Made by a program: the position numbers and the translations under genes
The notes under the pieces: model-generated
What the model saw: the letters and a program-made list of their open reading frames with translations, nothing else
Databases searched by the model: none
Told to the model about the DNA's origin: nothing
Shown: positions 8,699 to 18,274 of the stretch, piece by piece
Layout of the letters: each line of letters opens with the position of its first letter
How positions within the stretch are numbered: position 1 is the first letter of the stretch
Assembly (NCBI RefSeq): GCF_004121075.1
Contig: NZ_RHLN01000001.1
Span: forward strand, 273,002 to 337,001
Source: Lutibacter sp. HS1-25
Lineage (GTDB): Bacteria > Bacteroidota > Bacteroidia > Flavobacteriales > Flavobacteriaceae
DNA: 64,000 nt
Direction: 5' to 3'

Positions 8699-10048
8699 AT
8701 GTCACAAGACATTCAAATTAAAAAAGGTTTAGACATAAAGCTTGTAGGTGAGGCTGAGAAGGTTACCGAGAAAGCTAAGTCTTCGAGTATCTGTACTCTA
8801 AAACCTGAAGATTTCCACAGTATTGTCCCAAAATTATCGGTTAAAGTTGGTGCTAAATTAAAGGCTGGTGAAACAGTTTTTTACAATAAAGCCAATGAAG
8901 ACATGAAATTTCCATCGCCAGTAAGTGGTGAGTTGGTTGATATAATTCGTGGTGAGAAAAGAAAAATTATCGCTCTTAAAATTGAAGCAGATAATGAACA
9001 ACAATTTGTAGATTTTGGTGTAAAAGATCCAAAAGCATTAAATGCTAATGAGATTAAAAGCCATTTATTAACTGCTGGTTGTTGGCCATTTATCAAACAA
9101 AGACCGTATGATGTAATTGCAGATCCTGCAAAAACACCAAAAGCTATTTTTGTTTCAGCGTATGCAAGTGCTCCATTAGCCGCAGATTATGATTATGTGT
9201 TGGCTGGTAAACAAAAGGAGTTGCAGGCAGCTGTTACAGCTTTAAGTAAATTAACAAGCGGTCAATTGCATGTTTCAATTGGTAAAAGTGCAAATTCTCC
9301 ATTTTCAGGGTTAAATGATATTACTTTACACAAAGTTTCAGGTCCGCATCCTGTTGGTAATGTTGGTACTCAAATTGCTAAAATAGATCCTGTTAATAAA
9401 GGTGAAGTGGTTTGGACTGTTAATCCACAAGATTTGGTAATTATTGGTGAGTTGTTATTAACTGGTAAATTTAATGCAGAGCGTATTGTTGCTTTAGCAG
9501 GTTCGTCAGTTGAAGCACCAAAATATTATACAACTAAAATTGGTTCAACAATTTCTTCAATAGTTGAAGGTAAATTAAAAGGAGATAACAACAGAATTAT
9601 AAGTGGAAATGTTTTAACTGGTAAAATTAAAACGTTAAAAAGCGCTTTAGGTTATTACGACAATATGATTACAGTTATCCCTGAGGGTGATGATTATGAA
9701 TTATTTGGTTGGACAATGCCAGTTTTTAATAAAATATCTACTTCAAGAGCCTTGACTTTTTCATGGTTGTTTCCAAATAAAAAATTCGATTTAAATACAA
9801 ATACCAATGGTGAGCACAGAGCCTTTGTGGTAACTGGTAATTATGAAGAGGTATTTCCGTTAGATATTTATCCAATGCAAATTTTAAAAGCATGTATGTA
9901 TAAAGATTTGGACGAAATGGAACAATTAGGAATGTACGAAGTTGCGCCAGAAGATTTTGCCTTGACTGAATTTGTGTGTGTTTCTAAACAACCACATCAA
10001 GAAATTATTAGAAAAGGTTTGGATTTAATGTTAAAAGAAATAGGATAA
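8699..10048 (+). CDS. nqrA: Na+-translocating NADH:quinone reductase subunit A
   Basis: Peripheral cytoplasmic subunit of the Na+-NQR respiratory pump, 449 residues. It starts MSQDIQIKKGLDIKLVG, the typical NqrA opening. The frame is open upstream to 8651, but the ATG at 8699 is chosen because family members begin here and a -7 element overlaps the extension. The conserved CTLKPEDF, FPSPVSGELV and GPHPVGNVGTQI segments are present. It is the first gene of nqrABCDEF, with only 4 bases to nqrB. The subunit is thought to bind quinone together with NqrB. Confidence 0.96.
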   Translation: MSQDIQIKKGLDIKLVGEAEKVTEKAKSSSICTLKPEDFHSIVPKLSVKVGAKLKAGETVFYNKANEDMKFPSPVSGELVDIIRGEKRKIIALKIEADNEQQFVDFGVKDPKALNANEIKSHLLTAGCWPFIKQRPYDVIADPAKTPKAIFVSAYASAPLAADYDYVLAGKQKELQAAVTALSKLTSGQLHVSIGKSANSPFSGLNDITLHKVSGPHPVGNVGTQIAKIDPVNKGEVVWTVNPQDLVIIGELLLTGKFNAERIVALAGSSVEAPKYYTTKIGSTISSIVEGKLKGDNNRIISGNVLTGKIKTLKSALGYYDNMITVIPEGDDYELFGWTMPVFNKISTSRALTFSWLFPNKKFDLNTNTNGEHRAFVVTGNYEEVFPLDIYPMQILKACMYKDLDEMEQLGMYEVAPEDFALTEFVCVSKQPHQEIIRKGLDLMLKEIG

Positions 10049-10052
10049 GATT

Positions 10053-11252
10053 ATGGGTTTAAAAGAAAAATTACATAATATAAAAGAAAAAGGAAAAGGT
10101 AAAAAGTGGTTACCTGCTTTTAGCGCTTTTCATACTTTTTTATTTACACCTAATGAAACTACACACTCGGGTGGTCACGTTAGAGCAGCTGATGATTTAA
10201 AAAGAACAATGAATACCGTTGTATTGGCATTGATTCCTTGTTTAATCTTTGGAATATTTAATACAGGTTTTCAACATTATCAAGCACTTGTAGAAGATGT
10301 GCCTTTTTTATCTTGGGCAGCATTTTCTTTAGGAGCAATGAAAATTATTCCTTTAGTTATAGTGTCTTATGTTGTTGGATTGGGAGTTGAATTTATTTTT
10401 GCAATTATTAAAGGTCACGAAGTAGAGGAAGGTTATTTGGTAACAGGTATGTTAGTTCCTTTAATTGTTCCTGTTGATATTCCATTATGGATGCTTTCAG
10501 TAGCTGTTATTTTTGGAGTAGTTATTGGAAAAGAAGTTTTTGGTGGAACAGGAATGAATATTCTAAATCCAGCTTTAACAATTAGAGCATTTTTATTCTT
10601 TGCATATCCAACTTGGATGAGTGGAGATAAAGTTTGGGTTGAAGGAGCTGTTGAAAGAGCTAACGAAATTGCTGCAGGAGCCAATCTTGATGCTATTTCA
10701 GGTGAAACTATTTTAGGAGCCTTAGCACAAGGAAAAGAGTTGGTTTATTCAGTATCTGATATGTTCTGGGGATTTATTCCTGGATCAGTTGGTGAAACTT
10801 CTACTTTCTTAATTTTATTGGCAGGATTGTTTTTAATCTTTTCAAAAATTGGAAGTTGGAGAATTATGCTTTCAGGAGTACTTGGGGCATTAACAATGGG
10901 ACTAATATTTAACAGTGTAGTTAATTTTGGATGGATAACACCAAGTAGTGGTTTTTATACTTTAATGAATACTGTTTTTTGGCATCATTTATTAATTGGA
11001 GGTTTTGCATTTGGAGTTGTATTTATGGCAACAGATCCAGTAACAGCTTCACAAACTAATAAAGGTAAATGGATTTATGGTTTCTTAATTGGATTTATTT
11101 CAATTATGATTCGTGTATTCAATCCAGCGTATCCAGAAGGCGTAATGTTAGCAATTTTATTAATGAACGTTTTTGCACCTACTATTGACCATTATGTGGT
11201 TCAAGGAAATGTAAAAAGAAGGTTGAAACGTTTAAAACCAAAAACAGTATAA
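10053..11252 (+). CDS. nqrB: Na+-translocating NADH:quinone reductase subunit B
   Basis: Main membrane subunit, 399 residues, with about ten hydrophobic helices, covalently bound FMN and the sodium path. Family marks include GMNILNPALTIRAF and FMATDPVTA. The expected FMN-threonine motif reads D213-A-I-S-G-E-T219 rather than the common SGAT, so T219 is the presumed flavin site with Glu in place of Ala. It lies 4 bases after nqrA and 3 bases before nqrC, within a single transcript. Confidence 0.96.
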   Translation: MGLKEKLHNIKEKGKGKKWLPAFSAFHTFLFTPNETTHSGGHVRAADDLKRTMNTVVLALIPCLIFGIFNTGFQHYQALVEDVPFLSWAAFSLGAMKIIPLVIVSYVVGLGVEFIFAIIKGHEVEEGYLVTGMLVPLIVPVDIPLWMLSVAVIFGVVIGKEVFGGTGMNILNPALTIRAFLFFAYPTWMSGDKVWVEGAVERANEIAAGANLDAISGETILGALAQGKELVYSVSDMFWGFIPGSVGETSTFLILLAGLFLIFSKIGSWRIMLSGVLGALTMGLIFNSVVNFGWITPSSGFYTLMNTVFWHHLLIGGFAFGVVFMATDPVTASQTNKGKWIYGFLIGFISIMIRVFNPAYPEGVMLAILLMNVFAPTIDHYVVQGNVKRRLKRLKPKTV

Positions 11253-11255
11253 CAA

Positions 11256-12002
11256 ATGGCAAGAAATACTGAAAGTAACGGATATACAGTGGCTTTTGCA
11301 ACAGCAATGGTACTTATTGTTGGTGCATTATTAGCATTTGTGGCTTCTTCTTTAAAAGAAAAAATAGCCGAAAATAAACGTATTGAAAAGCAACAGAATA
11401 TTTTATACGCAATGGGTGTTAATAATAACGACGAAACCAGCGTTGAATTTGTTTCAAAAGCAAATGTAGAAAGTGATTTTTCTAAATACATTGTAAAACA
11501 ATTGGTAATTACAGGAGCTGATTTTGTTGAAGATAGCAATGCTTATTTAATAGATATCAAAGTTGAAGCTGAAAAAGCAAAAAACCCTAGTTATAAAAGA
11601 AGATTACCTTTGTTTATTGGTGAAAAAGATAACAAAGAATTTTACATTGTGCCTGTAAGAGGTAAAGGTCTATGGGATGCCATTTGGGGTTATGTAGCTT
11701 TAGATAACCAATTGGTTATTCAAGGTGTGTATTTTGACCACGCAGGTGAAACACCAGGTTTAGGATCAAACATAAAAGAACGTTTTTTTATGGACGATTT
11801 TGCAGGTGAGCATATTATGGATGGAGATGAGTTTAAAGGTGTTGATGTTGCCAAAGGCAATGCTGATCCAAAAAACTTGAGAAAAGATGATTTTGCGGTA
11901 GACGCAATTGCTGGAGCTACTATTACTGGTAATGGTTTGGCTGCAATGCTTAAAAAAGATTTGCAATTGTATTTACCTTATTTTAAAACTTTAAAGCAAT
12001 AA
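11256..12002 (+). CDS. nqrC: Na+-translocating NADH:quinone reductase subunit C
   Basis: Subunit with one N-terminal membrane helix (about 10-34) and a periplasmic FMN domain, 248 residues. The flavinylation motif D216-A-I-A-G-A-T222 is present, so T222 is the likely phosphoester-linked FMN site made by ApbE. The segment GLWDAIWGYVAL and the GETPGLGSNI stretch match the family. It shows the tight 3-base spacing on both sides seen through the operon. Confidence 0.96.
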   Translation: MARNTESNGYTVAFATAMVLIVGALLAFVASSLKEKIAENKRIEKQQNILYAMGVNNNDETSVEFVSKANVESDFSKYIVKQLVITGADFVEDSNAYLIDIKVEAEKAKNPSYKRRLPLFIGEKDNKEFYIVPVRGKGLWDAIWGYVALDNQLVIQGVYFDHAGETPGLGSNIKERFFMDDFAGEHIMDGDEFKGVDVAKGNADPKNLRKDDFAVDAIAGATITGNGLAAMLKKDLQLYLPYFKTLKQ

Positions 12003-12005
12003 TTT

Positions 12006-12653
12006 ATGGGACTTTTATCAAAAAAAGATACTAAATTAATTACAGACCCTTTATCAGATAATAACCCTATTACCATTCAGGTATTGGGTATCTGTTCTGC
12101 TTTGGCAATTACTGCCGATTTAAAGGCTTCAATTGTAATGGGTATTGCAGTGTTATTTGTATTAAGTGCAGGAAACGTAGTAATATCATTAATGAGAAAT
12201 ATTATTCCTTCAAAAATTAGAATTATCGTACAACTTATTGTTGTTGCAGCTTTGGTAATTATAGTTGACCAGGTTTTAAAAGCTTATGCTTATGAGCTTA
12301 GTAAAACGCTTTCTGTATTTGTTGGATTAATTATTACTAACTGTATTATTATGGGACGTTTTGAAGCTTTTGCTTTGGCTAACGGACCTTGGAGATCCTT
12401 CTTAGATGGTATTGGAAATGCATTAGGTTATGCTGTAATTTTAATCATTGTAGGATTTTTTAGAGAATTGTTAGGTTCTGGTTCATTACTAGGATTTAAG
12501 GTTTTAGGTGATCCAATCGAAAAAACAGGTGTTTATGCATTTGGTTATGAAAACAACGGTTTTATGTTGTTGGCTCCAATGGCATTAATTACTTTAGGAA
12601 TTATAATTTGGGTGCAACGCTCAAGAAACACATCATTAATTGAAGATAACTAA
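12006..12653 (+). CDS. nqrD: Na+-translocating NADH:quinone reductase subunit D
   Basis: Six-helix membrane subunit of 215 residues, homologous to NqrE and to RnfE. Family segments are DPLSDNNPITIQVLGICSALA (12-32), TNCIIMGRFEAFA and FFRELLGSGSLLG. The conserved cysteines ICSA and NCII fit the pair-forming Fe-S site between NqrD and NqrE. The start is ATG, 3 bases after the nqrC stop. Confidence 0.96.
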   Translation: MGLLSKKDTKLITDPLSDNNPITIQVLGICSALAITADLKASIVMGIAVLFVLSAGNVVISLMRNIIPSKIRIIVQLIVVAALVIIVDQVLKAYAYELSKTLSVFVGLIITNCIIMGRFEAFALANGPWRSFLDGIGNALGYAVILIIVGFFRELLGSGSLLGFKVLGDPIEKTGVYAFGYENNGFMLLAPMALITLGIIIWVQRSRNTSLIEDN

Positions 12654-12656
12654 ACT

Positions 12657-13415
12657 ATGGAGCATTTAGAATTATTTTTTAAAGCAATATTTATAGATAA
12701 CATGGTCTTTGCAACATTCCTTGGAATGTGTTCGTACCTTGCTGTATCTAAAAAAGTATCAACCGCTGTTGGTTTAGGTGCTGCTGTTATATTTGTAATG
12801 GCAATTACAGTTCCTTTAAACTGGTTATTAGATACTTATATTTTAAAAGACGGTGCGTTAGTTTGGTTAGGACCAGAATATGCGCAATACGATTTAAGTT
12901 TTTTATCATTTATTATGTTTATTGCTACCATTGCAACTATGGTGCAATTGGTAGAAATAATTGTTGAAAAATTTTCACCTTCTTTATATAACTCATTGGG
13001 TATATTTTTACCACTAATTGCCGTAAACTGTGCAATTTTAGGAGGGTCTTTATTTATGCAATCTCGTGAAATTCCAACTGTTGGCTTGGCATTTAACTAT
13101 GGCGTAAGCTCTGGTATAGGATGGTTTTTAGCTATTTTAGCTATTGCAGCTATTCGTGAGAAAATTAGATATTCAAATGTGCCTGCTCCTTTAAGAGGTT
13201 TAGGAATTACCTTTATTATTACAGGTTTAATGGCTATTGGATTTATGAGTTTTGGTGGTATGTTAACTGGTGGTGGTGAAGAAGAAGCAGCTACAGAACA
13301 AGTTGTAAGTATTACAGAACAAGAAAATACTACTTTTGAAGAAGTAAAAGTAGAAGAGGAGGTAATTGCACCTGCTGAAGAATTAGCTACTAACGAAAAC
13401 GAAATTAAAGAATAA
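12657..13415 (+). CDS. nqrE: Na+-translocating NADH:quinone reductase subunit E with acidic C-terminal tail
   Basis: Six-helix membrane subunit, here 252 residues against about 200 in Vibrio-type NqrE. The core carries FLGMCSYLAVS, VNCAILGGSL and REKIRYSNVPAPLRGLG, including the two cysteines expected at the Fe-S site shared with NqrD. After about residue 205 it continues into a tail rich in Glu, Val and Thr (for example EEEAATEQ and KVEEEVIAPAEE) to the stop. The stop overlaps the nqrF ATG by one base (TAATG), so the tail is not a frameshift artefact. The role of the tail is unknown. Confidence 0.94.
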   Translation: MEHLELFFKAIFIDNMVFATFLGMCSYLAVSKKVSTAVGLGAAVIFVMAITVPLNWLLDTYILKDGALVWLGPEYAQYDLSFLSFIMFIATIATMVQLVEIIVEKFSPSLYNSLGIFLPLIAVNCAILGGSLFMQSREIPTVGLAFNYGVSSGIGWFLAILAIAAIREKIRYSNVPAPLRGLGITFIITGLMAIGFMSFGGMLTGGGEEEAATEQVVSITEQENTTFEEVKVEEEVIAPAEELATNENEIKE

Positions 13416-14728
13416 TGATGATATTAGCAGCAAATACCCTAGGTACTATTGTAGCAACTGTAATCGCATTTTTAGTGATAACACTATTGTTGGTTGCATT
13501 ATTATTGGTAGTAAAACAAAAATTATCACCTTCTGGTCCTGTAAAAATCAGAATCAATGGTGAACGTGAAATTGAAGTAGCTTCTGGAGGTTCTTTATTG
13601 TCAACTTTAGGAAATGCTAAAATATTTTTACCTTCTGCTTGTGGTGGTGGTGGAACTTGTATTCAATGTGAATGTCATGTAAACTCTGGTGGAGGTGAAG
13701 CTTTACCAACAGAAACACCTCACTTTACACGTCAAGAATTAAAGCATGGAGCTCGTTTGGCTTGTCAGGTAAAAGTAAAACAGGATATGGATATTACCAT
13801 TCCTGAAGAAGTATTTGGTATTAAAAAATGGGAAGCTACAGTTGTACGTAATTACAACGTTGCATCTTTTATTAAAGAATTTGTAGTTGAAATTCCTGAA
13901 GATATGGGCTACAAAGCTGGTGGATATATTCAAATTGAAATTCCAGCTTGCGAAATTGATTTTAAAGATATTGACATTACTGCACATCCTGAAGAACATG
14001 AAACTCCTGATAAATTCCAAATGGAATGGGATAAATTCGGTTTATGGGATTTAAAAATGAAAAATACCGAATTGGTTGAACGTGCTTATTCTATGGCTTC
14101 TTACCCTGCTGAAGGAAGAGAAATTATGTTAAACGTACGTATTGCTACTCCACCTTGGGATAGAGCTAAAAATGGTTGGATGAGTGTAAACCCTGGTGTT
14201 GCTTCTTCATATATTTTCTCTCGTAAAAAAGGTGACAAAGTAACTATTTCTGGTCCTTATGGAGAATTTTTTATCAATGATTCTGATGCAGAAATGTTAT
14301 ATGTTGGTGGTGGAGCTGGTATGGCGCCAATGCGTTCTCACTTATATCACCTTTTCAAAACCTTAAAAACGGGTAGAAAAGTAACTTATTGGTATGGTGG
14401 TCGTTCTAAACGCGAATTGTTCTACTTGAAACATTTCTACGATTTAGAAAAAGATTTCCCTAACTTTAAATTTTACTTGGTGTTATCTGAACCTGCACCT
14501 GAAGATAATTGGGTGAATAAGAAAGATGCTAACGATACAAATGGAGATGGATTTACAGGTTTTGTACATCAAGCTGTAATTGATGAATATTTATCTAAAC
14601 ATGAGTCTCCTGAAGATTTAGAATTGTATTTCTGTGGACCTCCTTTAATGAACAAAGCTGTTCAAAAAATGGGTGAAGACTTTGGTTTAGCCGATGAGAA
14701 CATTCGTTTTGATGACTTTGGTGGATAG
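13415..14728 (+). CDS. nqrF: Na+-translocating NADH:quinone reductase subunit F
   Basis: NADH-oxidising subunit, 437 residues. One N-terminal membrane helix (about 9-33) is followed by a 2Fe-2S ferredoxin domain with ACGGGGTCIQCECHV plus a later LACQV cysteine. An FAD domain has the RAYSMASYP motif, and an NADH domain has GGGAGMAPMRS and YFCGPP. It ends in the usual FDDFGG. Two adjacent ATGs (13415 and 13418) are possible starts; the first overlaps the nqrE stop by one base. It is the last gene before the operon terminator. Confidence 0.96.
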   Translation: MMILAANTLGTIVATVIAFLVITLLLVALLLVVKQKLSPSGPVKIRINGEREIEVASGGSLLSTLGNAKIFLPSACGGGGTCIQCECHVNSGGGEALPTETPHFTRQELKHGARLACQVKVKQDMDITIPEEVFGIKKWEATVVRNYNVASFIKEFVVEIPEDMGYKAGGYIQIEIPACEIDFKDIDITAHPEEHETPDKFQMEWDKFGLWDLKMKNTELVERAYSMASYPAEGREIMLNVRIATPPWDRAKNGWMSVNPGVASSYIFSRKKGDKVTISGPYGEFFINDSDAEMLYVGGGAGMAPMRSHLYHLFKTLKTGRKVTYWYGGRSKRELFYLKHFYDLEKDFPNFKFYLVLSEPAPEDNWVNKKDANDTNGDGFTGFVHQAVIDEYLSKHESPEDLELYFCGPPLMNKAVQKMGEDFGLADENIRFDDFGG

Positions 14729-14753
14729 TCCATTGTTTGAAAATAAATTAATA

Positions 14754-14784
14754 AAAATCCGATATATTTGTATCGGATTTTTTT
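14754..14784 (+). terminator. Terminator of the nqr operon
   Basis: Hairpin with arms AAAATCCGATA (14755-14765) and TATCGGATTTT (14771-14781) around a short loop, followed by T residues. It lies 25 bases after the nqrF stop. Confidence 0.88.
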
Positions 14785-14799
14785 ATACCCTTTTTTAAA

Positions 14800-15177
14800 A
14801 TGAGTAGACCACTTACAAAACAAGAACTACATAATTTAGCAATGAACATTGTTGGTAAAGATTTAGAAGCTAAAGGCTATGAATTTTTAGCAGTTAATAG
14901 TCAATTAAAAAGAAATCCGCAATTTGTTTGTATAGATAAAAATAACCAACGTTATTTTGTAATTGTAAAAGTTGGTAGTATATCAGATTTTCCAATAACT
15001 TTTGATGTAATTTGGATGGAAACATTCAAACATCATGCACGTAATCAACAAGCCAAAGTTGTTTTTGCTGGTGTAGGTTTGGGTAATGTTGCAGACAAAA
15101 CACAACCTCCAAATTTAAATGAAGCTTATTTGCTGCAATATGAAGGTTTAGAATACTTAGATATTGAGAACAATTAA
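14800..15177 (+). CDS. Conserved 125-aa protein downstream of nqrF, function unknown
   Basis: Soluble protein of 125 residues starting MSRPLTKQELHNLAMNIVG. It has an alpha/beta pattern with strands YEFLAVNS, QFVCID, YFVIVKVG and KVVFAGVGLG. The order of helix, QFVCIDK strand and YFVIVKV strand recalls small endonuclease-like folds, but no complete active site is visible. It follows the nqr terminator by 16 bases and has its own frame. Homologues near nqrF are, as I recall, sometimes labelled as NqrF in databases. That name is not supported here, because no Fe-S, FAD or NADH motif is present. Confidence 0.75.
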   Translation: MSRPLTKQELHNLAMNIVGKDLEAKGYEFLAVNSQLKRNPQFVCIDKNNQRYFVIVKVGSISDFPITFDVIWMETFKHHARNQQAKVVFAGVGLGNVADKTQPPNLNEAYLLQYEGLEYLDIENN

Positions 15178-15343
15178 AATATTAAATCAGATAGCCTTAT
15201 TTGGAGTAAAAAGTTTATAATAAGTGTGTTAATTGTCTCAACTTAAAAACGCTGTAAACTGATGTTTTTTACGAATAATTTGTATGCTGTTGAAGGTAGT
15301 TTGGAAATAAATATTTAAGCTAAAAAAGTAATTAGGTTTATAT

Positions 15344-15748
15344 TTAAAGCTGTTTTAAAGCATATTTTAATAGAATGTTATAAAATGCTTCCGTTTTAAA
15401 GGGTTTAATTATACAGTCATCCATTCCAGCATCCTTCATTTTTTTGATTTCATCAATTGAATCGTGTCCAGACATCCCTATAATTGGAATTTTTGAAACT
15501 GCTGTAGAAATATTATTTCTAATAATTTTGGTAGCATCACAACCATTCATCACAGGCATTTCTACATCCATTAAAACTACATTGTATAAGTTGTTTTGAG
15601 TTTTCTCAATTGCTTCTATACCATTTTCGGCAATATCAACTTTACAATTCCACATTTCCAATCGGGTTTTAGTTAATATTTGATTGGTTTTATTATCTTC
15701 AACTAAAAGAATATTATAATTTAATGGGGTAAAGTCAATTGGTTTCAT
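15344..15748 (-). CDS. Single-domain response regulator (CheY-like receiver)
   Basis: Receiver-only protein of 134 residues. Acidic pair E17-D18, phospho-acceptor D61 in VLMDVEMPVMNG, S93 at the Thr/Ser switch position and K115 in IIKPF are all present, so phosphorylation is likely. There is no output domain, and the style (DVEMPVMNG, KDAGMDDCI) is that of receivers working with hybrid histidine kinases. No kinase gene is nearby, so its partner is unknown. It is transcribed alone, leftward. Confidence 0.92.
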   Translation of the reverse strand: MKPIDFTPLNYNILLVEDNKTNQILTKTRLEMWNCKVDIAENGIEAIEKTQNNLYNVVLMDVEMPVMNGCDATKIIRNNISTAVSKIPIIGMSGHDSIDEIKKMKDAGMDDCIIKPFKTEAFYNILLKYALKQL

Positions 15749-16050
15749 AATGTGTTTTTTAAAATTATGCTAATATTCAGTTGCCCTTAATTATTTGTTG
15801 AATTTTATTTAAACGATATTTTTTACCTACAAGTACTTAACTTGTTTTAACAAATTAAATATAACAATTGATTTGTTAAATTTAAATGAAGGTAGCTACT
15901 TAGGTAAATTTTTAAAAGGCATCGTTTAATATGAGGTTTGGGCGGTAGATATTATTATTTTTCAATATTTTAATAAAATGGGGTTTTGATTTTTAAAATT
16001 ACAATTTTTTTCTGAAGTGTATGTTTTTTTTTTGAAAATTGTACAAACAA
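15749..16050. other. Gene-free AT-rich interval
   Basis: About 300 very AT-rich bases between the response regulator start and the metG terminator. I see no convincing open frame, RNA gene or repeat. It must hold the upstream region of the response regulator gene, but no clear TTG/TAnnTTTG pair stands out. Confidence 0.6.
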
Positions 16051-16051
16051 A

Positions 16052-16096
16052 AAACCCTTCTAAATAGTTTAATAAATTAACTATATAGAAGGGTTT
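16052..16096 (-). terminator. Terminator after metG
   Basis: Long hairpin with outer arms AAACCCTTCTA (16052-16062) and TAGAAGGGTTT (16086-16096) and an inner pair ATAGTT/AACTAT. Read on the minus strand it is followed by a T-rich run, and it lies 18 bases after the metG stop. Confidence 0.85.
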
Positions 16097-16114
16097 AATT
16101 TGAATCTTTTTATT

Positions 16115-18172
16115 TTAACTTATTTGTTCACCATTGGTAACCGAACCGTTTTGAGGCTCAATAAAAGCTAGTTTTCCATCAGGAGTGTTGGTCATTAAAA
16201 TCATTCCCTGACTTTCAATACCTTTTAAAACACGCGGTGCTAAATTTACCAAAACAGTTACTTTTTGACCTATAATTGCTGAAGGTTCAAAACTTTCAGC
16301 AATACCAGAAACAATGGTTCTAACATCAATTCCTACATCTACTTTTAGTTGTAGTAATTTTTTAGTTTTAGGCACTTTTACAGCTTCTAAAATGGTACCA
16401 ACACGCATATCTAATTTGGTAAAATCGTCAAATTGTATGGTTTCTTTTTGCGGTTCAACTGTTTTATTTTCTGCTTCATTGGCTTGTTTTGTAGCTTCTA
16501 GTTTATCCAATTGTTTTTGAATTTCTTCATCTTCAATTTTAGCAAATAACAACTCAGCCTGACCTATTTTGTGATTTGTGGCAATTAAAGTATCAGCTTC
16601 AGCAATATCATCCCATTTAACACTTTCAGCAATATTTAAAATACCTTTTAATTTTGTTGAAGTAAAAGGTAAAAATGGCTCGCATACAATTGAAAGTCCT
16701 GTTGCAATTTGCAAAGCAACATACATAATTGTTTTTACACGTTCTGGATCTGTTTTTATCAATTTCCAAGGCTCTTCATCAGCCAAATATTTATTTCCTA
16801 AACGGGCTAAATTCATCAATTCTTGCGAAGCTTCTCTAAAACGGTAACGGTCTATAGAATTGGCTATTATTGATGGGTATTTTTGTAATTTTTCTAAGGT
16901 TTCATTGTCCACATCGCTCAACTCATTTGGTTCAGGAACAACACCTTCGTAATATTTATTGGTCAGCACAACAACTCTGTTGATAAAGTTTCCAAAAATG
17001 GCAACCAACTCGTTGTTGTTTCTTGCCTGAAAATCTTTCCAAGTAAAATCATTGTCTTTAGTTTCAGGTGCATTGGCTGTTAAGGCATAGCGTAAAACAT
17101 CTTGCTGATTTGGAAAATCTTCTAAATATTCGTGCAACCAAACCGCCCAATTTTTTGAAGTTGAAATTTTATCGCCCTCTAAATTTAAAAATTCGTTGGC
17201 TGGTACATTTTCAGGTAAAATATAACTTCCTTCGGCTTTTAACATTGCCGGAAAAATAATACAATGAAAAACAATATTGTCTTTTCCAATAAAGTGAATC
17301 AATTTAGTGTCCTTATCTTTCCAATAAGGTTCCCAATCTTTTCCTTCGCGCGCGGCCCATTCTTTGGTAGATGAAATATAGCCAATAGGCGCATCAAACC
17401 AAACGTATAAAACTTTGCCTTCTCCACCTTCAACAGGTACAGGAATTCCCCAGTCTAAATCGCGTGTTACTGCTCTAGGTTTTAAACCATCGTCTAACCA
17501 CGATTTTACTTGTCCTAATACATTTGTTTTCCAGTCGTTTTTATGACCTTCAACAATCCATTCTCTTAACCATTGCTCGTATTTATCTAAAGGTAAATAC
17601 CAGTGTTTGGTCACTTTCATAGTAGGAACGTTTCCTGTAATGGCAGATTTTGGATTGATTAGATCTGTTGCATTGTGGCTGGTTCCACATTTTTCGCATT
17701 GGTCGCCATAACTTTCTTCGTTGCCACATTTAGGGCAAGTTCCAATTACAAAACGATCGGCTAAAAACTGATTGGCTTCCTCATCGTATAATTGCTCGGT
17801 AGATTCTTCAATAAATTTATCTTCGTCGTATAATTTTTTAAAAAATTCTGAAGCTGTTTTATGATGAATTTCAGCTGAAGTACGCGAATAATTATCAAAA
17901 GAAATTCCAAAATCTTCAAAAGACTTTTTTATAATAGCATTGTATTTATCTACAATATCTTGTGGAGAAACACCTTCTTTTTTAGCTTTTATGGTAATTG
18001 GCACACCATGCTCGTCTGATCCGCAAATGTAAATTACATCGTTTCCGGTGGCACGTAAAAAACGTGCATAAATATCAGCAGGTACATAAACCCCTGCTAA
18101 ATGCCCAATATGTACTGGTCCGTTAGTATAAGGTAGCGCTGCTGTAATGGTATATCTTTGTGAATTGCTCAT
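16115..18172 (-). CDS. metG: Methionine-tRNA ligase
   Basis: Class I aminoacyl-tRNA synthetase charging tRNA-Met, 685 residues from the chosen ATG at 18172. The frame is open to 18253, but the family starts at [15 protein letters not shown] and a -7 element sits in the extension. The HIGH motif is at 21-24 and the KMSKS equivalent KISTS at 335-339. Four zinc cysteines (C146, C149, C159, C162) form the knuckle of the long MetG type. A C-terminal EMAP-II/Trbp111-like tRNA-binding domain is present (about 575-685, with [11 protein letters not shown] and [14 protein letters not shown]), used for dimerisation. Confidence 0.97.
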   Translation of the reverse strand: MSNSQRYTITAALPYTNGPVHIGHLAGVYVPADIYARFLRATGNDVIYICGSDEHGVPITIKAKKEGVSPQDIVDKYNAIIKKSFEDFGISFDNYSRTSAEIHHKTASEFFKKLYDEDKFIEESTEQLYDEEANQFLADRFVIGTCPKCGNEESYGDQCEKCGTSHNATDLINPKSAITGNVPTMKVTKHWYLPLDKYEQWLREWIVEGHKNDWKTNVLGQVKSWLDDGLKPRAVTRDLDWGIPVPVEGGEGKVLYVWFDAPIGYISSTKEWAAREGKDWEPYWKDKDTKLIHFIGKDNIVFHCIIFPAMLKAEGSYILPENVPANEFLNLEGDKISTSKNWAVWLHEYLEDFPNQQDVLRYALTANAPETKDNDFTWKDFQARNNNELVAIFGNFINRVVVLTNKYYEGVVPEPNELSDVDNETLEKLQKYPSIIANSIDRYRFREASQELMNLARLGNKYLADEEPWKLIKTDPERVKTIMYVALQIATGLSIVCEPFLPFTSTKLKGILNIAESVKWDDIAEADTLIATNHKIGQAELLFAKIEDEEIQKQLDKLEATKQANEAENKTVEPQKETIQFDDFTKLDMRVGTILEAVKVPKTKKLLQLKVDVGIDVRTIVSGIAESFEPSAIIGQKVTVLVNLAPRVLKGIESQGMILMTNTPDGKLAFIEPQNGSVTNGEQIS

Positions 18173-18193
18173 CAAAATTTGTTTAAGAAAGTG

Positions 18194-18201
18194 CAAAAAT
18201 A
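18194..18201 (-). promoter_or_regulatory. Likely -7 element of metG
   Basis: On the minus strand this reads TATTTTTG, a match to TAnnTTTG, 21 bases before the chosen metG ATG. No TTG was found at the preferred spacing. Confidence 0.5.
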
Positions 18202-18274
18202 AGGATTGTTTATTAGAAAATTGAATAGTTGAAACTGTTTTCGTATTTTGCAATAAGATTTATTTTTAATATAT

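Noticed and set aside
18173..18253. 27-residue N-terminal extension of metG
   Set aside because: The family starts at [10 protein letters not shown] and a -7 element lies in the extension.
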